From assembly GCA_023055355.1 (NCBI GenBank), contig JALJCS010000007.1, positions 2,336,001 through 2,400,000 of the forward strand: DNA of 64,000 bases. The letters run 5' to 3'. The notes beneath the pieces were generated by a model that worked only from the letters and a program-made list of their open reading frames with translations, searched no databases and was not told the DNA's origin. Below, in pieces: positions 1 through 62,600 of the stretch (its first letter is position 1; every line of letters begins with the position of its first letter). This stretch comes from Agelaius tricolor. Its lineage: Eukaryota > Chordata > Aves > Passeriformes > Icteridae. The translations under genes and the position numbers were made by a program.

Positions 1-315
1 AGCAGAGAGCTCTTTGCTCAGAAAGCATCCTCGAAAACGCAGCCCAATCTCAGCATTGCTGGTGCTGCCATGGAATGCATTGCAAATGGCTGGGTCTGCC
101 AATTGTGCCATAAAAAACGGCTCAGGCAGGGCCTGGCTTCCCCTGAGCACCACAGAGCCCAGGATTTGGGCTGAGCACTAAAAAAAAGCAGCAAAACATT
201 CCCTGAAAAGCAGCAAAACATTCCCTGAAATGGCAGCAGCAGCAAAGCTGCAGATGCAGGGGCCGAGGTGCATTTCACACTGACCCTGGGTTTAAAGGAA
301 CAAAATCAGATAAAA
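1..315. other. SIM2 intron 2, unassigned
   Basis: No exon, transposon end or tandem array recognised. A short direct repeat of about 19 bp (agcaaaacattccctgaaa) occurs twice near 190-229. The first ~1.1 kb of the window is intron 2 of SIM2. Confidence 0.5.
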
Positions 316-844
316 GGATAGAAACCCATAAAAACCCATAAAAACCACTTCCAAACCCCTGCTCCTCTTAGAAAAAGCCATTTTGGGAATAAGCAGCCAC
401 CATAAATACTTTTTTTTTTACCTGTTAATTTTTAAAAATGTGAGCAGGAAACATTCTTAGTGCTGTTTGCTCACTCTGTTCTGGTACAGGTTTAGTTGTT
501 TCAAACCATTTAATTCATGTTCAAATTCCTTTCAATCTTGCTTTGCTTGATATATAATAATAAATAATAATATAGTAAATCAACTTCCCTCCACAAGGGC
601 CCTGTTTGCCACTCATTTTTTCAGCCTGGGTTTCTCTCACCCTGAATTTTTAATCCTGAAGGATTCAGGATTTTACCTGCTCAAATCCATCCATTTCATC
701 AGTGCCATTATCCCAAAGCACTGAGCATTCCCATCCACCCATCCTGGAGCAGAAATTCCCTGTCTTGTACTTTTTGCTCCCAAAATTTTCCATTTTTTGC
801 CCAGAAATTGTTCTTTTGGAGGAATATCCATCCACCAGATCTTG
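316..844 (+). repeat. Direct duplication copy 1 (pair with 3508-4004)
   Basis: About 500 bp running from cccataaaaaccacttccaa to caccagatcttg, matching 3508-4004 nearly base for base. The main difference is an extra ATAATA-rich stretch at about 551-577. Both copies end at an (ATT)n/(TTTTA)n tract. The pair flanks SIM2 exon 3. Confidence 0.85.
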
Positions 845-854
845 TAGGTCTTGG

Positions 855-52382
<51,528 letters not shown>

Positions 52383-52760
52383 CGGTAGCACGGGAGGGTT
52401 CTGTGTTCAGTGAAGAAGCCAAACTGTAATGATTTGCTAAAAAAAGGAAAAAAAAAAAGGAAAAAGCATGAGGAAACACAGTGACACTGACTGAGCAAAG
52501 CTGGAGGGCAGCGAGGGACAAAGCGGTGAGTTCCAGGAGTGCCAGGAAAATCCCCTCCCTCCCTGCCGTGCTCCGGTGTCCCAGACACAGCTCTGGTGCC
52601 AGGGAGAAGCCAAGTTCCAGATCTTATTTTTGTTATTTTATAGTGTGCAGCAGAAGGAAATGAGAGGTGTTATATGCAGAGGTTTATATGAAGAACTTTT
52701 TTTTTTTTTCCTTGACCCCTCCTTAAAATAAACTCAAGATTTTTTTTTTTTAATCATTAT
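52383..52760 (+). other. SIM2: SIM2 proximal 3' UTR with AATAAA signal
   Basis: Non-coding sequence after the SIM2 stop. A canonical AATAAA is at 52727-52732 followed by a T-rich stretch, so a short 3' UTR of about 350 nt is possible. A-runs and T-runs near 52440 and 52700 make internal priming a risk in RNA data. Confidence 0.5.
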
Positions 52761-53734
52761 CATAAAATATGCATTCTAGTTTAGGTTTTTTTTGACAAAT
52801 TGTGTGAAACCTCACATCAACTCTCCACCCAACCCCCTGACACATGGACTTTGTTGAGAGAGTGGTGATTTTGAACAACCACAACACAGCTGTCCTACCC
52901 AAACAGGGGAAAAAAAGCTTATTTATTAATTACCCAAAAGTTTTAAAACTAAATAAATCAACCCTACATTGGATTTATTTAACACAGATTTCAGTGTTCT
53001 GAGATTGTTGCCACCACCATTTATCTTGACAAGGGACAATATGAGAAATTAATAGGTACAAAGATAGGTATTACAGGGTTACAGGTCTTGTCATGGCAAA
53101 TTGGGACAAATTATGGAGCAGGAACTAATTCTCCACAAATAAGAAAAGGAAACTCCTAAATCCTGTGTTTCCCTGAGTATTCTGGGGGAAGCCTGTGCAG
53201 ATTTCCAACCCAGCCAGTCACAAATACATCTTAATAACAGCACCAGAAATGTTTTCTTTATAGTCAAGAGAATAATGAACATTTCTGCCTTATTTTGAAC
53301 TTACCAGTAGAATTGTGAGCTTTGAAAATTCCAGCTCTTAACACGCTGAACTTCCTCCGGCATAAATCCTGTTGTCAGCACAAAGGTAGGGCTGGAATTC
53401 CCTGCTTGGAGCACTCCACAAATCCCCAACAGCACATTGGAAACACTCACGCTTGGCCCAGCCAGCCAGGAAGAGATTTTCACCCCTTTATTTTTAATTC
53501 TTTGCAGAGGATGGGTCTGTGGGAGTTCAACTGACAACACTCAGCCCAGGGTGGTTTTCGACCATTTCCCCAAACACTGTGAGTGGATAAAACAACAAAA
53601 AAAGGCTCCCTAAACAATAAATGTGGCTCTAGATCTCACTCAGCTCCATTTCTCACCCCAATTCAAGCTTAATTCAGAATTTTTCAAACTTCCTCTCATC
53701 AGACTCTAAAGAGAACTTCACTGAAAAACCTTGA

Positions 53735-54008
53735 GCACCCTGGGATGGTGGAAGGTCCCCTGGGTGAGCTTTAAGCTTCCTTCCAACCCAAACCATTCCA
53801 TAATTCTTTGAAAAGAAAATTCTTACCTGGTTTGTGTAATATGGAAAAAAAAACCCTTGCTCATGGATTGCACCTTGTCAGAAAAATCATAATGCAATAC
53901 TCAGCCCTAAAAATTCCATGTTTTCTACGCAGCAATAATTCATCCCAGAATGGTCTGGGTTGGGAGGGACCTTAAAGCTCATCCAGCACTTCCAAGCCCC
54001 TGAAATGG
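53735..54008. mobile_element. Two short CR1 3' ends, head-on
   Basis: A + oriented end at about 53735-53815 (ccttccaacccaaaccattc) and a - oriented end at about 53943-54008 (agaatggtctgggttgggag), in the SIM2-HLCS interval. Confidence 0.75.
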
Positions 54009-55940
54009 GCAGGGAATTTTCCATTAGAATACAGAAATAAAGTTATTTCCTTCTGTGTATAAATATTTATTGCTCCGAGTACACAAAAATACTTTAAAAG
54101 CAAAGGCTTGACAACAATTTTCAGCATTTTTTTCATTGCATCCCATTAAAGGTTAACAGAGAAAGCTTTATTATCAAATTAATATTCACTTGAAAATGAA
54201 CTTGAACTGAACACTCTCAGCTGTTGCTTTCAATTGCATGAAAAATACATTTTGTGCTAAAGAGAACAAAAAAAGCCAAATCAGTGATTACAGAAAAACC
54301 CCAAACAGAACCAAAACCAGCAGAGTCACTCCCTGAGTAACCTCAGTTTGTTCAGTGCTGGAGGAGCTGGCAGGCCTCCAGAAAAGCTGCAAATGTGGAT
54401 TATGATCATGCTGACCCCACAAATCAAAGGCAGGAGACACCAGCTGCTTTCCCCGTGGGTTCAGGGCCCTCCCAGCCCCTGCTCCCCATGAACGACCCCG
54501 ATCCTGCAAAGACAATTACGGCTTCATTTTGCTCAATTCAATTAAACCCACGCCCCACGAAGGAGCCACTGGCACGGTTGGCATCATTAAAGAGAAACCT
54601 GATGCCCACCCCTCCTGCTGCACTCTCTCCCTCATTAGTGGCACTTTGGGTGTTCCTGCAAGTCCTGCTTGCTGTAAAAACACAAAAATTGGGGTTTTGC
54701 TGGAGAAAAAACCACCACTGCTGTTTCTCAGCTCGATATTTTCCCACCTTGTTACTCCCACTCCCAGGCTTTGTTCCAGAGCAGAGGAGGTGTTCCATCA
54801 TTGTGCCCCAGGTGTTCAGGGGAGCTGATGCCCAGGCACAGGAAACCTCCCTGCCAGGCAATAATGAACCAATTAAGACCTCCCAGCTGATAATGCAGGG
54901 GAAGGTGCAGAAAAGATGGCAAAAGCAAATGTGGGAAGGAATTTTTTTTATTTTTCCTGCCACTCTCCCAAGATTTAAACAGCAATTCCATGTTCCCATC
55001 TGGGAGGAAATTACATTGGGAGAAAACCAGGATTTTTTTGGTCAGTTAAATTAGAGATGTTCTCAGCAAAATCATAGTGCAGAACAGGGCACTGCCATCA
55101 CAGTGGCAGTGCTTTAATGATGAAAAGTGGTTTTAATAATGAAAAAAGTTTTTAATAATGAAAAATGTTTCTAATAATGAAAAAAAAATGGTGGCACTGA
55201 AGGGGAATGTGAATTGAAATATATTATGAAAAATAACCTCATTTCTCTGTAGTATTTGAGCCACACCTTTGTTGTGAGACTTCACAAGATTTTAACTCTT
55301 GGGGGAGTTCAGACCTGGCAAGAAAATCATGGAAAATGGGAGAAAGAGAGTGAAAGAGGGAATATTTCACCAAAATAATAGAAAATGTGGGTTGGGAGGG
55401 ACTTTGAAGATCTCATTGCCAATCAGGGAATCTTCCACCAGACCCAGGTCAAGCTGGAAAAGTGAATCCCACAGTGAGAGCTCTGCAAGTTTTGGAAGCA
55501 GTGCAATGGAAATAAAACAAGGTGATAAAGGCACAGATCTGTCCCCAGCTCTCTGTGCCCTGGGATTTGAAAAAGGTAATTTAAGGAAATTCAGCACAAC
55601 AGGGGCAAAACTGGGGAATTCATCACTGAAAGTGCCAATGAACGGGAAATCTGCCAGAATTGCTCCAGAAATCTCAAGACAGGACATAAATTCTTTTTTT
55701 TTTCCAGCATTTCAGTCACACTTCAAAAATGCCACAGAGGAAATGTTATTCCAGTTCTTTCCTGAAGGTTAGATTTTGCTTTTTTTTTTAATATGATGCA
55801 GATAAAAGCTATTTGGCAAGTGTAGGTGAAGAAGCACGCAACCCAACCAACCTATTCAAGCTCAGAATTATATATGTATTCCCTAAAAATGTAAAGCATT
55901 TTTGCTTATTTATTATGTAAAACAAAACTGTTAAAATGTT

Positions 55941-55946
55941 AATAAA
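55941..55946 (+). terminator. SIM2: Candidate distal poly(A) signal for SIM2
   Basis: AATAAA on the + strand in an AU-rich context (TTAAAATGTT before, TCCTGTAG after). Use of this site would give a 3' UTR of about 3.6 kb. Supported only by the motif and its position opposite the HLCS candidate signal. Confidence 0.35.
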
Positions 55947-56047
55947 ATCCTGTAGCCAAAGGAAAACTGAGTTGAATTTCTCCTTTTTTTTAAAAAAAAA
56001 CCACAAACCAAAGTATTTCACAAAGGACAATGGTGCATATTTGAAAA

Positions 56048-56053
56048 TTTATT
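56048..56053 (-). terminator. HLCS: Candidate poly(A) signal for HLCS
   Basis: AATAAA on the - strand (TTTATT on +), preceded in the HLCS direction by AU-rich sequence. It would give a 3' UTR of about 3.7 kb, which is plausible for HLCS. Other AATAAA motifs on this strand at 58869-58874 and 58860-58865 would give shorter UTRs. Confidence 0.35.
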
Positions 56054-59000
56054 TCAAGTGTGACATGTTCTATATTGACAATTAATCTACTATAAAACAC
56101 ACAGAGAGTTTTTAAAATTTATTGTATTTTTGCCACGTTGCATTTTAAATGAAGACACTTGGAAAATGCAAATAACACAGAATCACTGATGAGAAACTCA
56201 ACACTTGACAATTCTTCCCTGCAGTTCTTTCTTCTCCATCATTTCCTGACCCCTGCCCTTTGCTGGGCCCAGATTTAATTTCTTTGGTGTCTGATCAAGG
56301 CAGTGCATCCCCACCACCACTTAGCCATGCAAATGTTTTTTATCAACCCAGTTACCCCCAGGAACCAGCACAAATCTTTCCCATGACAGATATTTTGATT
56401 GTAGTTGCAAAAAGTAATTTTTTTTTTTTTTTTCCTCAGGCTGCTGACGCAGCTGAATCAGAGAAAGCAAAGAAACGAATTTTTGCACAGTGAAGCAGCA
56501 GCATAAAGAATTAAATGCTTTAATATTATTTCCAGGTAATAGCCCTTGATTTGTTGGATATATTAAAATAAAAAAAAAAAAAAAAGCTCTGAAGTCTTAT
56601 AAAAGCTTTACTAGAAGCAGGATGTGCTGCCTGGACTCTGAAATGTGAAGTACATTATTACTTTTTCAAACCTTTGGAAGCAGCTTTGTTGCTGACTGGG
56701 CACGACCCAGCCTGGACTCGCACACGTGCCAACACACCCAGAAGTTTTCCTATCAATAAACAACCCCCACAAATGTTTTCACCATGAGAAATGTTCTACC
56801 AGAGCCCAGCAGGGAAAAAAAAAAAATTTAAAAAATGGAAATGGGGACATGGTAATAAATGGGTTTTTTGAAAGCACTTCATCAAGAAAATAGTTTAAGA
56901 TATGACCTCAGCCTCACAATGGAAGAGGTGTTTTACTAATCCAGACAGCTGAATGAAATGAAACATTTTCAGAGCATTATTCCTGGGCCTGGGGCTGGCT
57001 GGATCTCCCCAGCCCCACACCCAGGGACACCCCACACCACATCTGTCTGTCACACACGGAGAACAAGGAAAACCAGGGTTTTCCTGCAGAAACGTTGTGG
57101 CTTCCTGGGCCTGCCACGTTGGGCAGAGGAAGAGTCAGACTCTACCTGAAAGAGGCAGGGACTTCATCCAGCTGCTCTCTGTCCCATGGGAACTCTCCCT
57201 GTCTTTGGTTCTGAAGGAAGAGCAACAAATCCTTCCCCAAATCCAGGAGACACCAGAAGAGGCCACTGAAAGGGCAAAGTGGCTCCCACAGCACCCCCGT
57301 GCTCTGGCACATCCAGGTTTGGGCAGCTCTCCCCTGTGGCAAGGAAATTCCACTCCAAGTTTCTTCCCAGTGCAAAAAAATTTTGGGAATAACCTGAGAG
57401 TTCCCAGTGAGAACAGAACCAGCTCATCACTGGAGCAGCTACAAAAGGACCAACAGCAACCAGGAAATGCTGCAGCATTTAAAAAATGCTAAAAAAATAT
57501 CCCTCTGCTGCTGCTCAGCCACTGAAGCTTTGCAAACTCCTTCTGCCCTTCCAAAATTCCCATGTTTTATCCCTTTCCCCATCTCTTTTTTTGTCCCTGG
57601 TGAAAGGAAAAGGAAGTTTTCTAAAGAAGCCACTCAAGCTCCAGCCTGAGGCACCACCTGGTTGTTCGATCCCTCCAGGCACTTCCCAGTCTGTGTGGAA
57701 CATGAACAAACCCCAAAAGCAGCTCCCTACAGGCAAACCCTAAAGCTGAGACAGTTTGAGCTACAAATTCTGACTGAAGGTGAAGTTTGGTAAAACTCTG
57801 TGGCTGGAAAAGCAGCACCAGAGCTCTGCTTTGCTGCAGTTTGCTCGTGAAGGAAAAGGCAGAAAAGAAATGAGGATGCAGCAGGAAGATGTGAGTGTGC
57901 AAGTGCACACCCATTTTTGACAGATCTATATATAAATAGATGGGTTTTTTTTCTTTTTACTGAAGCTTTATTAAGCCAGACTCGAGTTTCAGTTGATCAC
58001 ACCATGCATTAATACTGAATTCTATCAAAGGCAGCTGCCAAACCTTCTCAGCCCAAAGCAGTTTCGAAAGCATCTGGTGGAAAAAAGCTAAATTTGGTGC
58101 ATCATTTTAATTCTGGCAATTAACAGCTGTGTGTGTGCAGTTCTAGGAGATGCTGCTGTACAGCCTCATGTGATTTGGATCATAGGGGGGGAAAAACAAA
58201 ACCCAGCAGGGTTTGGACAATCAGGACAAATCTTCTGTGAGATGAAACATGAAATCCTAAATTTAACAGGGACAATTTAATTTCTACCCTTGCTGCCAAA
58301 CCACCTAAACCCTAATAGGTGAGGATTGGTCAAAATTACCATTACAGACAAGTTTCCTTGTTTTAAGACTTCTTGGCTTTGGAGCTGAAACAATCTAAAA
58401 CGTTGGGATTGTTTATGAGGTGAACTTTAACCTAAAAACCCCAGTTCTGGCTAGGAGACAGTAGTTTCCTTTCTGCAATTTCCAATCTGGCTGACCCACC
58501 ATGAAAAAAAGAAATTAAGGTGGCCACATCACACCTGGGACAAGCCTGGCTGGCACAGAATTGTCTGGGGAGCTGCGGTGGCCGAGTCTCCTTGGGAGAA
58601 AACCACACCAAAACCACACTGGGAGCTCCAGGAGCATTCCCAGGGTGTTCCCCCCACCTGGAAACGTGCAGGCAGCCCCAAAAATGAGCTGCTTTCAGGT
58701 CAGCAGGGGTTAAAGCTCTTGGGTTTAGGGCTCAGCAGCAAAACCAGACATGGCTTGGGAGAGGGGGTGACAAAAGGGCTGTGGAAGAGAATTTGGGCAT
58801 GGGGGAACGCTGTGATTTGTGTTTCTCACTGGAACAGTTGTTTGCATCAGGGAATCTGATTTATTCCCTTTATTTATGCACTTAACTTCATTGAGATAAT
58901 GGAAAATTACCAATAAATTCTAAATTAATTACAGGTTCCACCCCCTGACATGGGATTCTACAAAACCCTGGGTGTGGCACTGCTCCAGTGGGTTTTTCTT

Positions 59001-59708
59001 CCTGAAGCCCCTTGGAAAACCATGATTTATTTAAAGGACAGGTGAGATGATTGACTCAGATCCAAGTGACTGAGGAGAGCAGAGTGCAAATCCCTTGGAT
59101 AACCCAGCACAGCTCCTAAGTGCTGATGCAAAACTCTCCCAAAAACTCAAGGCAGCCTTTAAGAGTTGCAGACCTGAGACCAAAGCACAGGTTGGTAAAT
59201 TATTGTAGAGGTTCTACACAGACAAGAACCAAATCAGGATCTTCACTCAGACCTGGAATTAAGCACAGTGGTGATCCCAGCAATTCAGGAATATGTGATG
59301 TTCCAGCTGGTTTTAGTGCAGACAACACAGAAAAACAGAATTTAGTTAAAAAAAAAAATAAACAACAAAGTAAAAAAGTAAATATTGTCCTGCACTGTGC
59401 TAAATCAACCAAAAAAAAGGAAATGTTGAGCCACTTCAGTCTCTCCAGTACAGGGTGTAAATGAGGAGAAAGTTGTGCTCAGCACAAATATTCCTTGCAA
59501 AGAACAGATCCTTACAAAGAATGGCAACAGAGGTGTGTTTTAAAGTTAATGAAAAGAATAAAGGCCTCCAGCTGTGAGATCACCACCTCCTCTCAGCTGC
59601 TGACGTTACCCACGGCAAACACAGAGCGGAAAATCAGAAGGGAAAAAATGAAACTCCGCGTTCCCCTTCCCAGGCCGAGGAGCCAGCGCCAGGCAGTGAG
59701 AGGCGCTG

Positions 59709-59877
59709 TCAGTGCCTGGGGACGATGAGGTTCCTCAGCATGTCGAAGGAGTTGCCGTCAGGGTGCACGGACTCCACGGCCCGGCCCTCCCGGTGCACCT
59801 GCAGGAACCCGCAGTCGTCGATGCCCACGATCCAGGCCGCGGGGCCGTCCTCGCTGCGCAGCCTCACCTGCTGCCCG
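59709..59877 (-). CDS. HLCS: HLCS terminal coding exon (BPL C-terminal domain)
   Basis: 169 bp on the - strand, from the last base of a Ser codon to TGA (59709-59711). The acceptor is ctctgtgttgcag. It encodes [20 protein letters not shown] and so on to LRNLIVPRH, the SH3-like C-terminal domain of biotin protein ligases. The exon is GC-rich and lies in otherwise AT-rich surroundings. Confidence 0.95.
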
Positions 59878-62600
59878 CTGCAACACAGAGGCTGTCAGCA
59901 CCTGCCTGCCCGGGAATGCAGCCCGGGCTGGGGGAATCTCGCACAGACACAGACGCCTCATGGAAAACCCTGTCCTGAGGACTTGTCCTCCTCAGGAAAA
60001 GCTGAGAGGCCTCAGGAACAAAATGTAACCAATGGTTATCTGCTGCTGTGGAATGCAACAGGTGCAGCTGGGATTGGGCTCATGGGGTTGTTTTTAATTC
60101 ATGGCCAATCACAGCCCAGCTAGCTCGGACTCTGGTCAGTCACCAGATTTTATTATCATTCCATTCCATTCCTTTCTAGCCTTCTGATGAAATAATTTCT
60201 TCTATTCTTTAGGATCATTTTCTTTTAATATAATATATATTATTTTCTTTTAATATAATATATAATAAAATTAATACAATATATAAAATTTTAATATATG
60301 ATTTAATATCATATATATCATTTAATACATATTTTAATATAATATATATAATATATATTATATATTACATAATATATAATATATATTATATATTATATAA
60401 TATTATATATAGAGTATATTTTATATATAATAAAATTAATATAATATATACAATTTTAATATATGATTTAATATCATATATATCATTTAATATAATATAT
60501 ATAAGTTTCTTTTAATATAATATATAGAATTTTAATATAATATATGATTTAATATAATACATAGAATTTAATATATATTTTCATAATATTTATAACATAT
60601 ATAACATATATAATATATATAATATATATTATATATTATATATAATATATCACATATATAATATATATACTATAATATATTATATATAGTATATTTTATA
60701 TATAATAAAATCAATATAATATATGCAATTTTAATCTATGATTTAATATAATATATATATAATTTAATATAATATGTATCTTTTTATATAATATATATAA
60801 TTTTCTTTTAATATAATTTATTATCATAATAAATCAGCCTTCTGAAACATGGAGTCAAGATTCTCATCTCTTCCCTCGTCCAGGGACCCCTGTGAACACC
60901 ACAGTTCACACCTGCATGGCCAGAGGGAGCCCAGGCCCATCTGCAGCAGCCCTGGAGCTGCAGAGGAAAACTCCCCCCTTGTGCAGGATCCCTGCTCCAG
61001 CAGAGCCACAGCTGGCACTGCAGGAGGGCTGAGCCCCCATGGGATGGGGCTGTGCCACCCCCTGACACACAGGGGACAGGGACTGCTCTGACTCTGGCAG
61101 TGTTGGTTTGTATCACTGCATTCTTATTTTATTTCAATTTTTTTCCCCTAATAAAGAACTGTTGTTCCTATTCCCATATCTTTGCCTGAGAGCCCCTTAA
61201 TTTCAAATTAATAATCATTCAGAGGGAGGGGGTTTACATTTTCCATTTCAGGGGAGGCTCCTGCCTTCCTCAGCAGACACCTGGCTTTCCAAACCAAGGC
61301 AGCAGCTCATGCACACTGAGCAATTAAAACTGATGCTTTAAGATTTCAGCTTTTCTATTTTTCCAATCCTGTACTGCCTTAGTGCATGACTCTAAACTCC
61401 TTATAAAGTGTCAGTTCCTGTCTCCACATTTTGGTCAGACAGAACAATCCCCCTAGGCCTGAGATCCAAGGACACCCTACAGCCTCAGGCCCTGAAAATA
61501 CAAACAAAAGTGAATTGGGAGGAGCAAACTGGGGGTGAATGACTTCATTACCTGAAGCTGTAATTGGAGAATTAACCCCTGATATGTAAATGGACCAAAC
61601 TGATAATTGTGTGAAACACTGGTGACCATTGTCCAGCTTGGGTGAGGCCTCTGGAGGCTTCTGAGGGCCCCAGGTGTATCTGTGGAGCCTTTAATAAATA
61701 CCTGCTCTTATTCTCTTAATCTTGTCTAGCCTCTGCTCTAGGGAGCCACTCCAAGGCATCAAAATCACCTCAAAGGACTCACCAGAATCATTAAAAGGAT
61801 CCTGGAATGGTTTGGGTTGGAAATGACCTTAAAGATCATCCTACTCCAACCATGACACCTCCACCACTGTCCCAGGCTGCTCCAAGCCCCAGTGTCCAGC
61901 CTGGCCTTGGGCACTCCAGGGAGAGCCAGGGTTTCCCAGGGCTTCAGCACCCTCACAGGAAAGGCTTCACCCTCTAACAGAATATTGCATTTCCCACCTC
62001 ACTGGTTCTGTACACACAATGCCTGAATTTCAGCAGCATTTTCTACCTGCTTTAATTTCCTCTTGTGGAATGGACAGAGTTGGAGTTAATCCAAACAATC
62101 TGTTGTTTTTTCCTCCTAAAAGTACAGCAGCTTCATCCATCTCCAACCAAATAATTCCAAATTGCCTTTGTTTGGAGATGATACACTTAAAATACCTGGA
62201 AGCATTCTTTAACTCAAGCTATCACTGATTTATTATGTGCTGCTTTAATTCTCCCTTAAAAATGTGCACCCTGCTCGGGAGGATTTTAAACTATTCACTC
62301 ATATTAAGGGGAATTTTGTGGAAAAAGACAAAATACCCATGAGTTCTGCCACCAATTTTATGAAAAGAAAGTTTGAGAACTCTTACCTGTGTACCCAATA
62401 CTTGTAGTACTGGGGAAGGACTCCATTGGGCCCCTTCTCCTGGAACACCTCAATGAGCCTCTCCAGCACAGTCACAGTCCTTGCAATGAGGCAATCTGCA
62501 CTCAGAGGCTTCAGCTCTGTCCCCTCTTCCCTGTTAAACTTTGCAATGAGGTCATTGATGCAGATGGTGGGGTTGCTGTTATTCACATTAAACCCAAAGC
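59709..62600 (-). CDS. HLCS: HLCS, holocarboxylase synthetase (last two coding exons)
   Basis: Join of complement 62387-62600 and 59709-59877. HLCS is the biotin protein ligase that makes biotinyl-AMP and transfers biotin to a lysine of the acetyl-CoA, pyruvate, propionyl-CoA and methylcrotonyl-CoA carboxylases in cytosol and mitochondria (family knowledge). The upstream exon encodes [17 protein letters not shown], part of the catalytic ligase domain, and ends YYKYWVH(S). The final exon encodes the small C-terminal domain ([19 protein letters not shown], then [18 protein letters not shown]). Phases join exactly. Earlier exons, including the ATP/biotin-binding core, lie outside the window. It is convergent with SIM2, as in human. 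Confidence 0.95.
59970..60903 (+). mobile_element. Family B LTR, copy B4, with large internal AT expansion
   Basis: Left part matches other B copies (aatgtaaccaatggttatct, gctgtggaatgcaacaggtg, ggccaatcacagcc). The right part does as well (ataaatcagccttctgaaac, ggagtcaagattctcatctc, ending cctgtgaacaccaca). Between them about 620 bp (60215-60835) of ATAT-rich repeats occupy the place of the short AT tract of B1 and B2. The 5' limit is uncertain and no TSD was found. It lies in the last intron of HLCS. Confidence 0.75.
61331..61753 (+). mobile_element. Family C solo LTR, copy C4
   Basis: tgatgctttaagatttcag to gggagccactcca, the inverse of C3 at 44954-45376. AATAAA (cctttaataaatacctg) lies about 80 bp from the 3' end, which sets the orientation of the family. 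Confidence 0.75.
61790..61985 (-). mobile_element. CR1 LINE 3' fragment
   Basis: Inverse CR1 end: ctggaatggtttgggttgga, ctgctccaagccccagtgtc, gaaaggcttcaccctc. Confidence 0.85.
62387..62600 (-). CDS. HLCS: HLCS penultimate coding exon
   Basis: 214 bp on the - strand. The acceptor is ctctttgtcctctgcag and the donor is CACAG|gtaaga. It encodes (G)[17 protein letters not shown] through [16 protein letters not shown]. The N-S-N-P-T-x-x-I-N-D-L motif is conserved in eukaryotic biotin ligases. The exon begins two bases into a Gly codon and ends two bases into a Ser codon. Confidence 0.95.

Larger units (their letters stand above)
54009..59708. other. SIM2-HLCS convergent interval / HLCS 3' UTR
   Basis: No further coding exon recognised. 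A weak inverse CR1 fragment is near 55385-55425. The stretch 56050-59708 is likely the HLCS 3' UTR if the candidate poly(A) signal is used. GC-richer blocks at 57000-57400 have open frames but no domain. Confidence 0.45.
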
